This document shows, in pieces, positions 51,958 through 63,963 of a stretch of DNA of 64,000 nt. The notes under the pieces were generated by a model. It was given only the letters and a program-made list of their open reading frames with translations. It did no database searches and was not told the DNA's origin. Source of the stretch: Nansenia antarctica (taxonomy: Eukaryota > Chordata > Actinopteri > Argentiniformes > Microstomatidae); contig OZ022345.1 of the NCBI GenBank assembly GCA_963989245.1, positions 29,779,370 to 29,843,369 on the forward strand, read 5' to 3'. Positions within the stretch are counted from its first letter, which is position 1. Each line of letters opens with the position of its first letter. Made by a program: the position numbers and the translations under genes.

Positions 51958-52944
51958 ATGCACAAACTAAGAAGCGGCACGGTTGCGCCTAAAGATGACT
52001 CCGGCCGAGACGAAGCGAACGAGGTGGCTGGCGCGAGCACTAGTCAAACTCCCGACCCAGCTAGTACAGCTACACGTGAAGCCACCGTCCCTGGGGATGT
52101 ACTCAGAGAGCTTGCCAAAATCACCGCACTAATCATGACCCACGATAAGAAGCTGGAGGCTATTCGGGTTACAACAAGTGCCACTGATAACAAATTGTCT
52201 GAAATCGTCAACCGCATTTCTCAAGTTGAGAGCCGTCTATCCTTCCTGAAGGAGGCTAAAGACCGCCAGCAGGCTAACCCCCCAGCGACAGCCACAGAAG
52301 TGGAGGCCCTTCGGCAAAAAGTGGATGACATCGAGAACAGGGAGCGGAGGAATAACTTACGTCTCATCGGGTTTCCGGAAGGCTGCGAGGATGGGGACAC
52401 CCTCTCCTTCCTTCTTAATCGCCTACCGGAGATTCTGAACATCAACTTCCCCGGGGGACTGGAGGTCGACAGAGCACATAGGCTTGGGGTACTGCGCAAG
52501 AGTCCGGATAACCGACAGCTACCAGCGCGACCCATCATCGCCAAACTCCTGAGATTCCAGGATCGGAACCGCATCGCCGAGGCTGCACGCAAGATGGGCA
52601 CAGTCACCTGGAAGGACCATCGCGTTATGACAGTCACCTGGAAGGACCATCGCGTTATGGTCTTTGCCGACTACTCCAAGCTGCTGATTGAGAAGCGCAT
52701 GAAGTTCAACGAGTGCAAGAAGATGCTTCATGATAAACGCATCAAATTCTCTCTGGATTATCCAGCAATCCTCACTGTGAGGTCGGAGCAAGGAAAGCGC
52801 CGATTTGACGACCACAGAGGGGCAATGGATTACATTCACTCCCTGTTACGGTACATGGTAAGAAATCAAACAAAGGATAATACTTATACAAATAAAGTGA
52901 ATAACAGGCTGATAGTCTTTGATATCTGCACTCTGGTTGACTGA
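51958..52944 (+). CDS. LINE ORF1 protein
   Basis: A 328-residue intact frame. A Ser/Thr-rich N-terminus is followed by a coiled-coil region (about 60-135, ending VDDIENRERRNNLRLIGFPE). Then come the RRM-like and C-terminal domains of L1-type ORF1 proteins (RPIIAKLLRFQDRNRIAEAAR, KRIKFSLDYPA). This RNA-binding chaperone forms RNPs with its own transcript. A 30-bp tandem duplication encodes TVTWKDHRVM twice (about 52599-52658), which would disturb the fold of this copy. The last codons merge into the LINE spacer just before the hAT insertion. Confidence 0.82.
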   Translation: MHKLRSGTVAPKDDSGRDEANEVAGASTSQTPDPASTATREATVPGDVLRELAKITALIMTHDKKLEAIRVTTSATDNKLSEIVNRISQVESRLSFLKEAKDRQQANPPATATEVEALRQKVDDIENRERRNNLRLIGFPEGCEDGDTLSFLLNRLPEILNINFPGGLEVDRAHRLGVLRKSPDNRQLPARPIIAKLLRFQDRNRIAEAARKMGTVTWKDHRVMTVTWKDHRVMVFADYSKLLIEKRMKFNECKKMLHDKRIKFSLDYPAILTVRSEQGKRRFDDHRGAMDYIHSLLRYMVRNQTKDNTYTNKVNNRLIVFDICTLVD

Positions 52945-52952
52945 GTAACAAG

Positions 52953-54710
52953 CATAGGTGAAAGTGGGCCGGAACGGTCCGGTGCTGCGTTCCGGCAAGA
53001 CTTTCTGTGCCGGAACGCCGTTGGGGGAAGAGATGCAGCTGCCTGTCAATCAAAATCCGATTGCTGCAGAGTGCAGAAGCAATCACAATTCACGATCCAT
53101 AATTTCCAACAAGGAAACACATGGCTGACGTTATGTTTCGTTGCGTCTATTTTAATACCTTTGAAAAGGACATGTTAACCCGCTTAACAGTAGACCCGAC
53201 GCGACGCGACGTGGCTGGGTGGGCAGCACTGGGCACTGAGACAGTCCGACCGGGATTACAGTCGCGCCGTATGGAAGCATATAGTGGACTTTATTCAAAT
53301 GTTAATGCAATTTGAGATTGCATTTGTATGTTCCACTTTTGCATGCATTCTTCAGACAATATTCAAATTCAAATGCAATTCTAATGATTTTCATTTTCAT
53401 TTTCATGTACCTGATGTGCACATTCGCTGTCAATATTAAAATGATAATGCAAAGCCATTTGACATTTAATTTTCAACGTCTGCTTTGTAGCTGACAAAAT
53501 TCAAAAGTTCATTCTAATGTGAAAATTACTATGCAATCCCAAAATAGCATATTCATTTGCCACTTTTGCCTGCGTTATTTGAGTCAATATTCAAATTGTA
53601 ATGCAATAATGTGATACACAATTGCATTTACATGTTCTAGTAAACACATCCGCTTTGTAGCTGACAAAATTAAAATGTTCATTCTAATGTGAAAATGACT
53701 ATGCAATCCCAAAATAGCATATTCATTTGCCACTTTTGCCTGCGTTATTTGAGTCAATATTCAAATTGTAATGCAATAATGTGATTAGCAATTGCATTTA
53801 TATGTTCTAGGAAACACATCCGCTCATTAGAATTGCATTTGAATTTGAATATTGTCTGAAAGAATGCATGCAAAAGTGGAACATGCAAATGCAATCTCAA
53901 ATTGCATTAACATTTGAATTTAGTCCACTATATGCTTCCATAAGCAAGCCGTGTTGCCAGATTGGGCTACTTTTGGTCACACTGGACGGGTGGATTCGGC
54001 AGCTTTTAGACTGGTTGGGCTGGAAATTGTCAATTCCATCTGGCAACTCTGGTAGCAAAATATGTGCATACGTATCTGGTAGCCTACTGGTACTTTCAAA
54101 TCGCATTGTATTATTATTATTATTATTAATAAAAATAATAATTACAATTTACAATACAAATACAACAATTGGGGGTCCCTCAAAGAAAATTTGGGCGCAC
54201 TGCATACACAGTATGTACTGTATAACATGATAGGCATCTATGCACTGTATATAAGATGATGACCAAGGGTCTTTCTGCTGCTGACCAAGGGGTTGAGTTC
54301 ACTTGATGAGGCCCAATTTTGTTTTAGACTCTGTAGGCTACTGTATTTGTTTATTAAGACTTAAGATATATTATCTGAATTTCTCTTGTTTTATTAAATG
54401 TTCCAATTATTTTCATTTCTTGTGCTGGTTTAAAATAGCAGGAAACTAGCACAAATAATTGTGTGGGAGAGAGGGGCCGCCGCTACCAAAACGTGCACAG
54501 TTTTGGGTCGCTCCACCACCAAAAACTCTCACTCCAAACTTTTGGTGAAACATGGCAGCCCTAAAGTGTTTCTAATTTCGACACCAACACCACGATGTGT
54601 GTGTTCAGGGATGCATGAAGCTGGGGGCAGGAGGAGAACAATATGAAACGATGAAGGTTGGGGTAGTAGCCTATAGTTCCTGTAAGAAACTCAAACCACT
54701 TTCACCCCTG
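52953..54710. mobile_element. hAT-like element inserted after LINE ORF1 (8-bp duplication GTAACAAG)
   Basis: Flanked by GTAACAAG at 52945-52952 and 54711-54718, an exact 8-bp repeat. The ends CATAGGTGAAAGTGG and CCACTTTCACCCCTG are inverted with two mismatches. Inside, a long inverted repeat (TTCAAATTCAAATGCAATTCTAATGA near 53357 and its complement near 53824) and a roughly 180-bp tandem duplication (53470-53640, 53655-53825) are seen. No transposase frame. Confidence 0.8.
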
Positions 54711-55189
54711 GTAACAAGTGAAAAATAATGATGTAATGTTAATGTTACAGCTAGTAAACATGGAGTAACCACATTAAGTATGCCCTTATGGTAGTATGTA
54801 TGTATACAGAACATGACTCAAATCTATCCTAAGATGTAACGCTAACTAACTAAGTTTGTTTAATGTCCCAGGGGGAATTTGATTTCACAGTACTATACAC
54901 AGGCCAACAATACATGTAATATATCGTCATATAACACAGGACAAGACTCTAAATACAATATAAGTGGTGAGCACAGAGTCTGCCCTGATATACATGTTAA
55001 ACTTTGGATGTGAAGTTTGTTAATGTACAGCGGTATAGCCTATAGCCTATAACGACGGCTCGCCCATTATGCTGACTCCTGAGCATGGGTGTTTTGGTTC
55101 CAGCAATTAGTTTTCTTCACATACCAGACCGTGTCAATGTTTAAAACCACCGCTATACAGTTTAAGAGGTGTGTACTTTGTTAATATCA

Positions 55190-55460
55190 CGACGTGTGAT
55201 TGGGTTAGACAGGTAGAGAGGAGATGGGCTTGTGTGATTGGGTTAGACAGGTAGAGAGGAGATGGGCTCGTGTGATTGGGTTAGACAGGTAGAGAGGAGA
55301 TGGGCTCGTGTGATTGGGTTAGACAGGTAGAGAGGAGATGGGCTCGTGTGATTGGGTTAGACAGGTAGAGAGGAGATGGGCTCGTGTGATTGGGTTAGAC
55401 AGGTAGAGAGGAGATGGGCTCGTGTGATTGGGTTAGACAGGTAGAGAGGAGATGGGCTCG
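55190..55460. repeat. 38-bp tandem array between the LINE ORFs
   Basis: Seven units containing GTGATTGGGTTAGACAGGTA and GAGAGGAGATGGGCTCG. Confidence 0.93.
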
Positions 55461-55733
55461 GCCACGAGCTTTGAAGCGGGGAGGGGCGGGGCATTCTGCG
55501 CAGCTGTTAGTTAGAGAGTCACGGACCAAAATGAGGGTGGGTTATGTGTCTGTCCATAGACACGTAATTGTAGTGTTTATTGTATGTATGTATAGTTGTA
55601 TCCTGTTTGTTGTCTCTTATAATTTGGTGATGTCAGGAATAGAGAGGACATTAAAAAAAATGTTATTATGGAAATTACAGCAGGACTTGTGTAACATTAA
55701 CTTTTCATCATATCAGTTAGTAGGAAAAACGGT

Positions 55734-58700
55734 TTGAAAATCATGAGCTGGAATGTCAGAGGCCTTCATAATGCAGTCAAGAAAAAGAAAGTATTAACTT
55801 TTATTAAAGCCAATAAATGTGACATAGTATTTATGCAGGAGACCCACCTACTAGTACAAGAATCTCATAGACTTTGTTGTGACTGGGTGGGCTATGTGGG
55901 GGCGGCTTGTGGCAGTAGTAACAGCAGAGGGGTGGCAATATTAATTAATAAGCAACTACAATTCAAATGTCTAAGAGAGAGTACGGATGAGGCAGGGAGA
56001 ATTCTACTGATGCTATGTGAGATTCAGGGTAACTATATTATACTAGCAAATGTGTACGGCCCAAATATAGATGACCCTGCATTTTTTGGACTACTTGAAA
56101 AGAAATTGAATGACATGGGAGATTATCCCATTATTATGGGTGGCGATTTTAATGAAGTAATGGACCCGGTGTTGGATCGTAGCTCTTCATTAACCCGCAC
56201 TTCTAGAGCGCATATGGTGCTCAAAGATTTGTCCAGGGCGTCTGGTCTGGTGGACGTCTGGCGGCTACAAAACCCGTCTTCAAGGGATTATACATTCTTC
56301 TCTTCCCCCCACAGTTATTTCTCTAGGATAGACTTCTTTCTGGTTTCTCAGTCATTGTTGTCCGCTGTAGCATCGAGTGACATCGGCAATATAATCTTGT
56401 CGGATCATAGTCCAATATTTCTCCATATACTGTCCGTTACTAGGCAGAATAGGTCGACTAGATGGAGACTAAATTCTAGTCTTTTACTGGATGAGACTTT
56501 TAAGGAATCACTTAGATCACAAATCGAGCTCTATATAGAAACACATTTACCAACAGCCCCATCTGCAGGGATAGCCTGGGAAGCCTTGAAAGCTGTCTCG
56601 AGAGGTCATATAATTCAACATTCTTCGTTTAAAAAGAAGGAACACCATGCTAAACTACAGGAACTAGAGAAACAGATCAAAGTCGCAGAGTCAGAGTTTA
56701 AAAAAAATACATCATCTGTCAATCTTACCAGGTTCTTACCATTCAATTATGACCAAAAAGGCTGAATTCTGTCTCTTTCGGGCTAGACAAATATATTTTG
56801 AGGAGGGAGATAAGGCCGGTAGACTACTCGCCAGATATATTAAACAAAGAGAAGCACGGAGCACTATTCCAGCCTTTAGGGGGGGCGATGGGCATCTTCT
56901 TTATGACCCCAAAGAAATAAATGGTGCATTCCGTGACTTCTATGTAAACCTTTACACCTCTGAGTCAAAGGTGAACAAAACAGACATCACTTATTTTTTA
57001 TCAACTCTCAATCTTCCGTCGTTATCTGAGGACCAGCTCGAGAGTCTTGACTCACATATTACTATTGAGGAGATAGTTGACGTTATTAAGCACCTACCTT
57101 CAAGTAAAGCGCCAGGTGTAGATGGCTTCACGGCCGAGTTCTACAAGGCCTACTCCAAAGAACTTGCTCCATTACTACTAAACACCTATAATGAAGCCCT
57201 GGAAAAGGGAAAACTTCCTCCTACTCTATCGGAGGCCATTATTACCCTTATTTTGAAGGAAGGGAAGGACCCTTTAGATTGTAAGAATTTCAGACCTATC
57301 AGTTTAACCTCCTGCGATAGTAAGATATTATCAAAAATTCTGGCTAACCGCCTTGACAAGGTGATAACCTCTCTGATTCACCCCGACCAGGTCGGTTTTA
57401 TACGATCCCGTTCCTCTGCAGACAATGTTAGGAGATTTGTTGATATTATGTGGGCCACTCGGGACAATGCCTCTCCCATGGCCGCCATCTCGCTGGACGC
57501 TGAGAAGGCGTTCGACAGGGTGGAGTGGCAATACTTGCTCTCCGCCCTGGAATGCTTTGGTTTCAGCAAGAAGTTTATAGAGTGGATTAGTCTTATATAT
57601 ACTAACCCTACGGCATCAGTGCTTACCAATGGCATTATGTCATCTCCCTTTGAGCTGGGTAGGGGTACGAGACAGGGGGACCCCCTCTCCCCCCTGCTCT
57701 TCGCTGTTGCTCTCGAACCGTTAGCAATGGCTATCCGGAGAGAACCCACGTTTCCAGGTATTCAAATCGGTGATAGATGTCATAAACTGATGCTATATGC
57801 GGATGACATTCTTTTATTTGTATCAGATCCAGAACGCTCTCTTTCCTCCCTATTTAGAATCATTAACAAGTTTTCATCTATTTCAGGTTATAAAGTGAAC
57901 TGGACAAAGTCGGAGGCTCTTCCTCTTTCGCCATATTGTCCCAAATCCCTTTTTCAAGCAGGCACCTTTTCTTGGCCTAAGAAAGGCATTAGATATCTTG
58001 GCCTAACATTCCCCCCCTCACTGGCTGATTTAGTTAAAATAAACTTTGTTCCCCTATTGGATAAACTGCGGACAGATGTAGAGCGGTGGTCTCCACTATT
58101 TCTCTCCATGTGGGGCAAAGTAAATATAATAAAGATGACCTGTGTTCCTAAATTTAACTACCTGTTACAAGCTCTCCCAGTCCGAATCCCATTACACTAT
58201 TTTAAACAATTTGATCAAATTTGTAATAAATTCTTATGGAACAACAAACGTCCTAGAATGAGCCTGCGGAAACTGCAGAGGCCTGTAGACCGAGGAGGTC
58301 TTGGTGTTCCTAACCTGTTATATTACCATTATGCTTTCACTCTCAGGCACATGGCTCACTGGACTCTGCCTCCAGAGAGAGCCCCCCCGTGGTTCCATAT
58401 TGAAAGTGCAATCTGCACCCCTCTGGCACTCAGGTGCTGTATTACGGCCAGACTAACCCAAGAGAATCGATCGCACCCTATTTTATACAATGGGTTTGGA
58501 AGAGAGTTGCTTACATCTTTAAATGTGACCCCTATCTTCACCAGTCTGCTGGGATCTGGCTGAACCCCAAGCTGTGTATGGATAAATCGCCCTTCTTTTG
58601 GAAGCCCTGGTCGAAGTTCTAGGAGACCTATATCAGGATGGAACGCTAAAATCTTTTGAGGCTCTTAGAAGGGAATTTGATTTACCACACAATCAATTTT

Positions 58701-59408
58701 GGAAGTATTTACAGCTAAGACACTTAATGGTGCAAACATTTGGCTCCCCCACAACTGCCCCACCTGATACACTTGAATGGTTTCTGAACATTTTTGGACT
58801 AGGTCATGAAGCCTCTGCTTACTATTCGAGGATCCTAGTGGCCTCAGACCCAAACATATGGTCTCTTAAACTAACATAGGAAACAGATTTAAATGTATCA
58901 TTTAAAGAGGCAGAATGGGACTCCGAACGAGACTGATCCAATTCAAGATTATTAACAGAATCTACTGGACACCATCCAGGCTACATAGAGTGGGTCTGGT
59001 TGACAGTTCGGAGTGCTGGAGGTGTAGTGACAGGAATGGTACTCTAGTCTAGTGCATATGCTTTGGGGATGTCCAAAAACCCAGGAGTTTTGGCTAGCCA
59101 TACATGGTTTTCTGGAAAAAATTGTCGGCCTTGACATTCCGTTCACCCCCAGTCTTTTTATTTTGGGTGACCCCACAGCATTAAGTGAGGTGACTCCACC
59201 ACTCGCCAATTGGATCCAGACTGCGTTAATGCTAGGACGGAAACTATTAGTTAAAGAGTGGAAGGCCTCATCAGCACCAGCACCGTCTCTGTGGCACATT
59301 TCTCTTGGGCAGCTGGCAGCCCTAGAACAATTATCATATAGGCTGCTAGATAAGGTGGAGGAATACCGCTTGAAATGGGGGCAGTATCACTCATATATTG
59401 AGAAATAA
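55734..59408 (+). pseudogene. LINE ORF2: endonuclease and reverse transcriptase, frameshifted
   Basis: 55734-56765 encodes the APE-type endonuclease (MSWNVRGLHN, FMQETHL, YGPN, GGDFNEV, DHSPIF). A frameshift near the A run at 56701-56708 leads into 56749-58563 with the RT domain (SSKAPGVDGFTAEFYK, FRPISLTS, LDAEKAFDRVEW, GTRQGDPLSPLLF and catalytic YADD at 57796-57807). A further shift near 58555 moves the C-terminal part into 58598-58879 and 59052-59408, where a WGCPKTQEFW segment lies in the C-terminal region. Copying by target-primed reverse transcription is the family's known role. This copy cannot make the full protein. Confidence 0.87.
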
Positions 59409-59703
59409 TGGCAACTCCAGCTCATGTAAATAGCAATATTTTTATTTTTAAATGTATTTTATTTAATTATAAGTAGCAATACCCCAAATGTAAAAAGTGA
59501 AAGTAAACTGCTATAAGTATGATTGTTAAACAATGCTGTAGATTTACATTGCTGTACATCACCTTTATGTTTTGTTGTGTCTATTTTTTGTCTTTTTAAT
59601 GTATTGTTCAATGTCAACTGTTACGTGTGATGGATGTCTGTTCATTGTCTGTTAATTGAAAATAATAAAAAACTATTAATCATAAAAAAAGTTAAAGGGT
59701 TGT

Positions 59704-60355
59704 AATGGACCAAATCTGTATCTGTGATGTAAATGCCATGTTGTAAAAGGGTTGTAATGGATTTTTCACATGTGTGGCATTGTTGGGAGTCTGGTGCTAC
59801 TGTGTGTTCATGGACAGTGATGGAATGCAGATTCGTTATCAATGTTGTGACTGTGTTGACCCAGTGTGCAGTGTGAAATGAAAACCTTGTCCAACATTGT
59901 TCCAATGTTCCAACATTTATGGATTGCGGACTCCTATCGCTGTTTTACTATATGAGAGATGTGTTGTGTGTGAGTGGGCACTTCGGTCTACCTTCAGTGG
60001 GCTGGGTCCAACTCGAGTCGTGAAACACCATTTTCTTTATTAAATATTATAACTAGATTTAAAGCAAGTTCCTATCTTGAGTCTCATTATTAATCCATAA
60101 CAGGGCAAAGACACTTTTTCAGTGATTTCACTTGGTTTTGAGTGAATCATTTCAGTGAATCATTCTATAATGGAAAACATGGTTCATAAAAGAGATTGGT
60201 TTAGGGGTTTTTCCACAATGTTTTATTCCTTTATATTTATTTATATTTAGACTCAAGCGGTAGAGACGTGAAGATGACACGCTGATGTGGTGAAATATCT
60301 CCAGAGTCACAACGTGGAATATAATATATATAATATAACATTACATTCATATAAC
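59704..60355. other. Intergenic DNA after the LINE
   Basis: 59704-59765 repeats sequence found before the LINE (GGACCAAATCTGTATCTGTGATGTAAATG), as expected for an insertion within a local duplication. I see nothing else recognisable. The minus ORF at 59642-59905 has no motif. Confidence 0.45.
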
Positions 60356-60371
60356 ATTGTGGAAAAAAGTT

Positions 60372-60860
60372 TGTATTGACCTCTAGACTACCTGCCTCTC
60401 TAACCTCTAGACTACCTTTCTCTCTAACCTCTAGAGTCTAGACTACCTGCCTCTCTAACCTCTAGACTACCTTTCTCTCTAACCTCTAGACTACCTGCCT
60501 CTCTAATCTCTAGGCTACCTGCCTCTCTAACCTCTAGACTACCTGCCTCTCTAACCTCTAGGCTACCTGCCTCTCTAACCTCTAGACTACCTGCCTCTCT
60601 AACCTCTAGACTACCTGCCTCTCTAATCTCTAGACTACCTTTCTCTCTAACCTCTAGACTACCTGCCTCTCTAACCTCTAGACTACCTGCCTCTCTAATC
60701 TCTAGGCTACCTGCCTCTCTAACCTCTAGACTACCTGCCTCTCTAACCTCTAGACTACCTGTCTCTCTAACCTCTAGACTACCTGACCTCTAACCTCTAG
60801 ACTACCTGTCTCTCTAATCTCTAGGCTACCTGCCTCTCTAACCTCTAGACTACCTGACCT
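60372..60860. repeat. 24-bp minisatellite (CTCTAGACTACCTGCCTCTC)
   Basis: About 20 units with TCTAGACTACC/TCTAGGCTACC variants. Confidence 0.95.
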
Positions 60861-60924
60861 CTGACCTCAAGGGCTACTGCCCCATCACAGTTCATTTAGG
60901 GGACGGCGCCCTCTAGGGGTGTAA

Positions 60925-61275
60925 CTCTGAAAATCAATTCAATTCAATTTAAAAACTTTATTGGCATCGTGGGAAACAGACGTTTACATCGCCAAAGCAA
61001 GTGTGAAGATAAAAACAACCCCCAAACAGGATGTAACGACGAGAATAAAGGCCAACAGCCCTGTCACCATGCCAACAGCCCTGGGGGGTTCCCAGACACC
61101 AGGGGGGTTTCACAGCATCAAGCAGAAACACCTGGGCCTCTGAAGATCAGACAGACAGACACCTGGCCAGGGGACAGCTGCCCCCCCCCCCCCCCCCCCG
61201 GCGTTGAGGGGATCTTCTCATCTCTGGAAACCCCGTAGTCTGACCCTGCTGGGGGGAGGCGGGTGGGAGCTGTGT

Positions 61276-61309
<34 letters not shown>

Positions 61310-61580
61310 GGTGTGTGTGTGTGTGTGGGGGTGTGTGTGAGCGTCATAATGGGTTATTCAATTTCAATTCAGTCAATTCAGGAAGGGATTTGAGTTCATA
61401 ATTCAAACATGAATTAACCCCGCCCACTCATGTCTGCATCAGGCCTCCTACAACATCTGAAAGGTGAAAAAATGTACCAATTTCTTTGTCTACCTGGAAA
61501 AACGGGTTAATTCCCAGTTGGTGGAAACTGAACTGGCATTCCTATGAGCTCACCTTCAGAGTTAGTCAGAGGAGAGGTGT

Positions 61581-61623
<43 letters not shown>

Positions 61624-61673
61624 ATGCGTGCGTGTGTGTGTGTGTGTGGTGTGCATGTGCCTGTGGGTGCATG

Positions 61674-61719
<46 letters not shown>

Positions 61720-61765
61720 TCACATTACATTTTTGGCATTTAGGTGAGACGCCTTTATCCAAAGC
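60925..61765. repeat. Retroposon tail, poly-C, (GT)n and dispersed-repeat fragments
   Basis: AATTCAATTCAATTTAAAAACTTTATTGGCA at 60935-60965 is a reversed retroposon end. Poly-C lies at 61182-61199 and (GT)n at 61277-61337 and 61584-61718. 61515-61590 is the inverted partner of 35800-35865. 61725-61762 (TTTTGGCATTTAGGTGAGACGCC) is a fragment of the CATTTAGCAGACGCC repeat. No gene. Confidence 0.75.
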
Positions 61766-61767
61766 TG

Positions 61768-62300
61768 TCACGACCAGAGGGCGGAACCCAGAAGCAGACA
61801 ACGGAGAACAGGTAGTACAACAATAATAATGATTTATTGTAGGGTAGGGGTGTCAGGGGGAGCAGGCTGGGGGTAGATAGGTAGTCAGACAGGCAGGGGG
61901 TCAGGCAGGCGGAGTGGTCGGCAGACAGGCAGGGGGTCAGGCAGGCGGAGTGGTCGGTAGACAGGCTGGGGGTCAGGCAGGCGGAGTGGTCGGTAGACAG
62001 GCTGGGGGTCAGGCAGGCGGAGTGGTCGGTTGACAGGCAGGGGGTCAGGCAGGAGGAATAGTATCAGGCAGGCAGGGATCAGGCAGGGAGCAGGGTAGTC
62101 AGGCAGGCAGGAGGTCGGCAGGCAGGGAATCCTTTAACGGGGAACAGGGAGAAATAGGGTTAGGCTAGGGTAACGGGTAACGAATAGAGTTTAGGGAACG
62201 AACACTGGAACCAACCATAAATGGCTACGAAATGGCTACATAAATGGCAGGAGCAGAGCTTAAGTAGGAGCCAGTCGCGGTCTTAATCGGCCACACCTGG
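61768..62300. mobile_element. Unclassified dispersed repeat with a 36-bp GGCAGGCGGAGTGGTCGG array
   Basis: It starts CTGTCACGACCAGAGGGCGGAACCC, a recurrent fish repeat start as I recall. An array of CAGGCAGGCGGAGTGGTCGG units spans 61885-62080. The rest is low in motif content, with no ORF. Confidence 0.5.
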
Positions 62301-62314
62301 CACCACTGATAGAT

Positions 62315-62440
62315 AGGGTTGGGTATCGTTTGGGTTGTATCCGGTACCGGTACCTAACCGATACTTTAAAAATGGTACCGGTACCGAAACGGTACTTAAT
62401 TCGGTACTTTTGATTTTTTTAAATGACATATATATATAAT
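62315..62440. mobile_element. DNA-transposon end fragment (GGTACCGGTACC-rich)
   Basis: GGGTTGGGTATCGTTTGGG followed by several GGTACCGGTACC and CGGTACTTA motifs resembles the end of common fish DNA transposons. The opposite end is not found in the window. 62440-62598 is AT-rich with a duplicated CTGAGGCACAATATA segment. Confidence 0.4.
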
Positions 62441-62598
62441 AATAACACGGTCGACAACATTAAACTTTTCACTTTTTTATTGCTGAGGCACAATATATAT
62501 TAGTTAAATATACACTCAAATTAAAATAAATGAAAATAAAACTCCTGCTGACTGAGGCACAATATACATATATATAATATTACAGTTAAATATACACT

Positions 62599-62839
62599 TG
62601 TAGGAGTTGGAGCGTACAAACGAAACGGAGACTTGGAGCCAGTATAAAGCCGACCGTGTCGGCATTTATTTAACTGATGACATAGCGCCAATAACAACAC
62701 ACAACACTTCCTTATATGTTACCTGTAACCCCATACGTCACACCCCAGTGACCGGCGTTAAAGTGCCCGCACACAATTCCCCATAAACAAACACACAGGT
62801 GAATTATGTACATCATACATCATAGTATTGTCCGCTACA
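62599..62839 (-). repeat. 3' LTR of the Ty3/gypsy element
   Basis: TG...CA borders in minus-strand reading. It lies directly after the polypurine tract. The 5' LTR is not in the window, so the length rests on these borders alone. Confidence 0.7.
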
Positions 62840-62853
62840 GACCTCCCCCCAGA
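62840..62853 (-). other. Polypurine tract
   Basis: The minus strand reads CTGGGGGGAGGTC immediately before the LTR, the normal plus-strand primer position of LTR retrotransposons. Confidence 0.7.
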
Positions 62854-62894
62854 ATTCACCATAATTGAGAACAGTCACCATTGCGGGGCCCGGA

Positions 62895-63963
62895 TCACCC
62901 GTCCAAAACGGCTCCGTAAAACCGGAGCAGGGACTGAAAGTTCAACAGGGTCTGCTTATGAGGGACAGCAGGTGGTTTCTTAGAGGCTTTGCGGTGGCGT
63001 GGGGGCATAGCTGGAGGGCGGCCCCGCCTCGGGGGCCGAGCCAACCCCACGGGCTGGTCCAGATCCACGTGAGCTGGTTTAAGTCTGTCCACTGAAATGT
63101 AATCTGGCTTACCCCCGATGTCCACCAGAAAAGCCTTGTCTCCAGCTTCCAGAACCCGAAACGGTCCGTCATAGGGCGGTTGAAATGGCCCTCGGTGGGC
63201 GTCATGGCGGATGAACACGTACTCTGCCGTTCGCAGGCAGGGTGGCATATATGACTGGGGTAACCCATGCTGTGAGGTGGGTACAGGTGCGAAAGCCTTG
63301 GCATTATCCAAAAAGTCGGCTCGCTGTCTGAGCGCCGACCAAGGGCCCGTGGCGTTAGGGACGAAATCCCCAGGAACCCGTAGCGGCTGTCCGTAGACCA
63401 GCTCGGCGGATGACGACCGAAGGTCTTCTTTAGGGGCGGTCCTAAGGCCCAACATGACCCACGGGAGCCTGTCGACCCAACCATTGTCCTTGAGGCGAAC
63501 CCGAAGTGCAGCTTTCATAGAACGGTGAAACCGCTCGCACAACCCGTTGGCCTGTGGGTGATATGCGGTAGTGCGGTGTAGCTTCATCCCCAGGCCTCCG
63601 GCAACCGCACTCCAGAGCTCAGACGTGAACTGTGGCCCCCGGTCAGAGGAGACATCAGATGGGGCACCGAACCGGGCGACCCAAGTGCCAACGAACGCCC
63701 GAGCCACCTCAGCAGCCGTGGTAGATGATAGTGGATGGCCTCCGGCCACCGTGTGGTTCTGTCGACCATTGTGAGGAGGTAGGTGAACCCATGAGAAGGT
63801 GGCAAAGGCCCCACCAGGTCCACATTGACATGATCAAACCTCCTTTCCGGCACTGAAAAATGTGCCAGAGGGGCCTTCGTATGTCGATGCACCTTAGAAC
63901 GCTGGCACATGACACAGGCATCTGCCCACTTCTGAATGTCCTTTCTAAGCCCGTGCCAGACAA
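62895..63963 (-). pseudogene. Ty3/gypsy integrase, frameshifted
   Basis: The N-terminal part (63584-63910) has a zinc-finger end (CQRSKVHRH) and HVNVDLVGPLP with the first catalytic Asp. The frame shifts between about 63710 and 63750. The rest (62895-63749) has VSSDRGPQF with the second Asp, and GLCERFHRSMK with the catalytic Glu. After the core comes a GPY/F-like segment (YDGPFRVLEAGDKAF) and a basic Pro-rich tail. The known role is integration of the retrotransposon cDNA. The single shift disables this copy. It belongs to the gypsy-type pol polyprotein, not to a host gene. Confidence 0.85.

Larger units (their letters stand above)
51816..59693 (+). mobile_element. Near full-length L1/Tx1-type LINE (mutated, with a nested hAT-like element)
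   Basis: It is flanked by direct repeats AAAGGGTTGT at 51806-51815 and 59694-59703, and ends with an A-rich tail (CATAAAAAAAGTT). ORF1 and an ORF2 with endonuclease and reverse transcriptase are present in order. Without the inserted hAT-like element it is about 6.1 kb, a normal full length. Frameshifts in ORF2 and the insertion make it inactive. A 38-bp tandem array has expanded between the ORFs. Confidence 0.85.
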
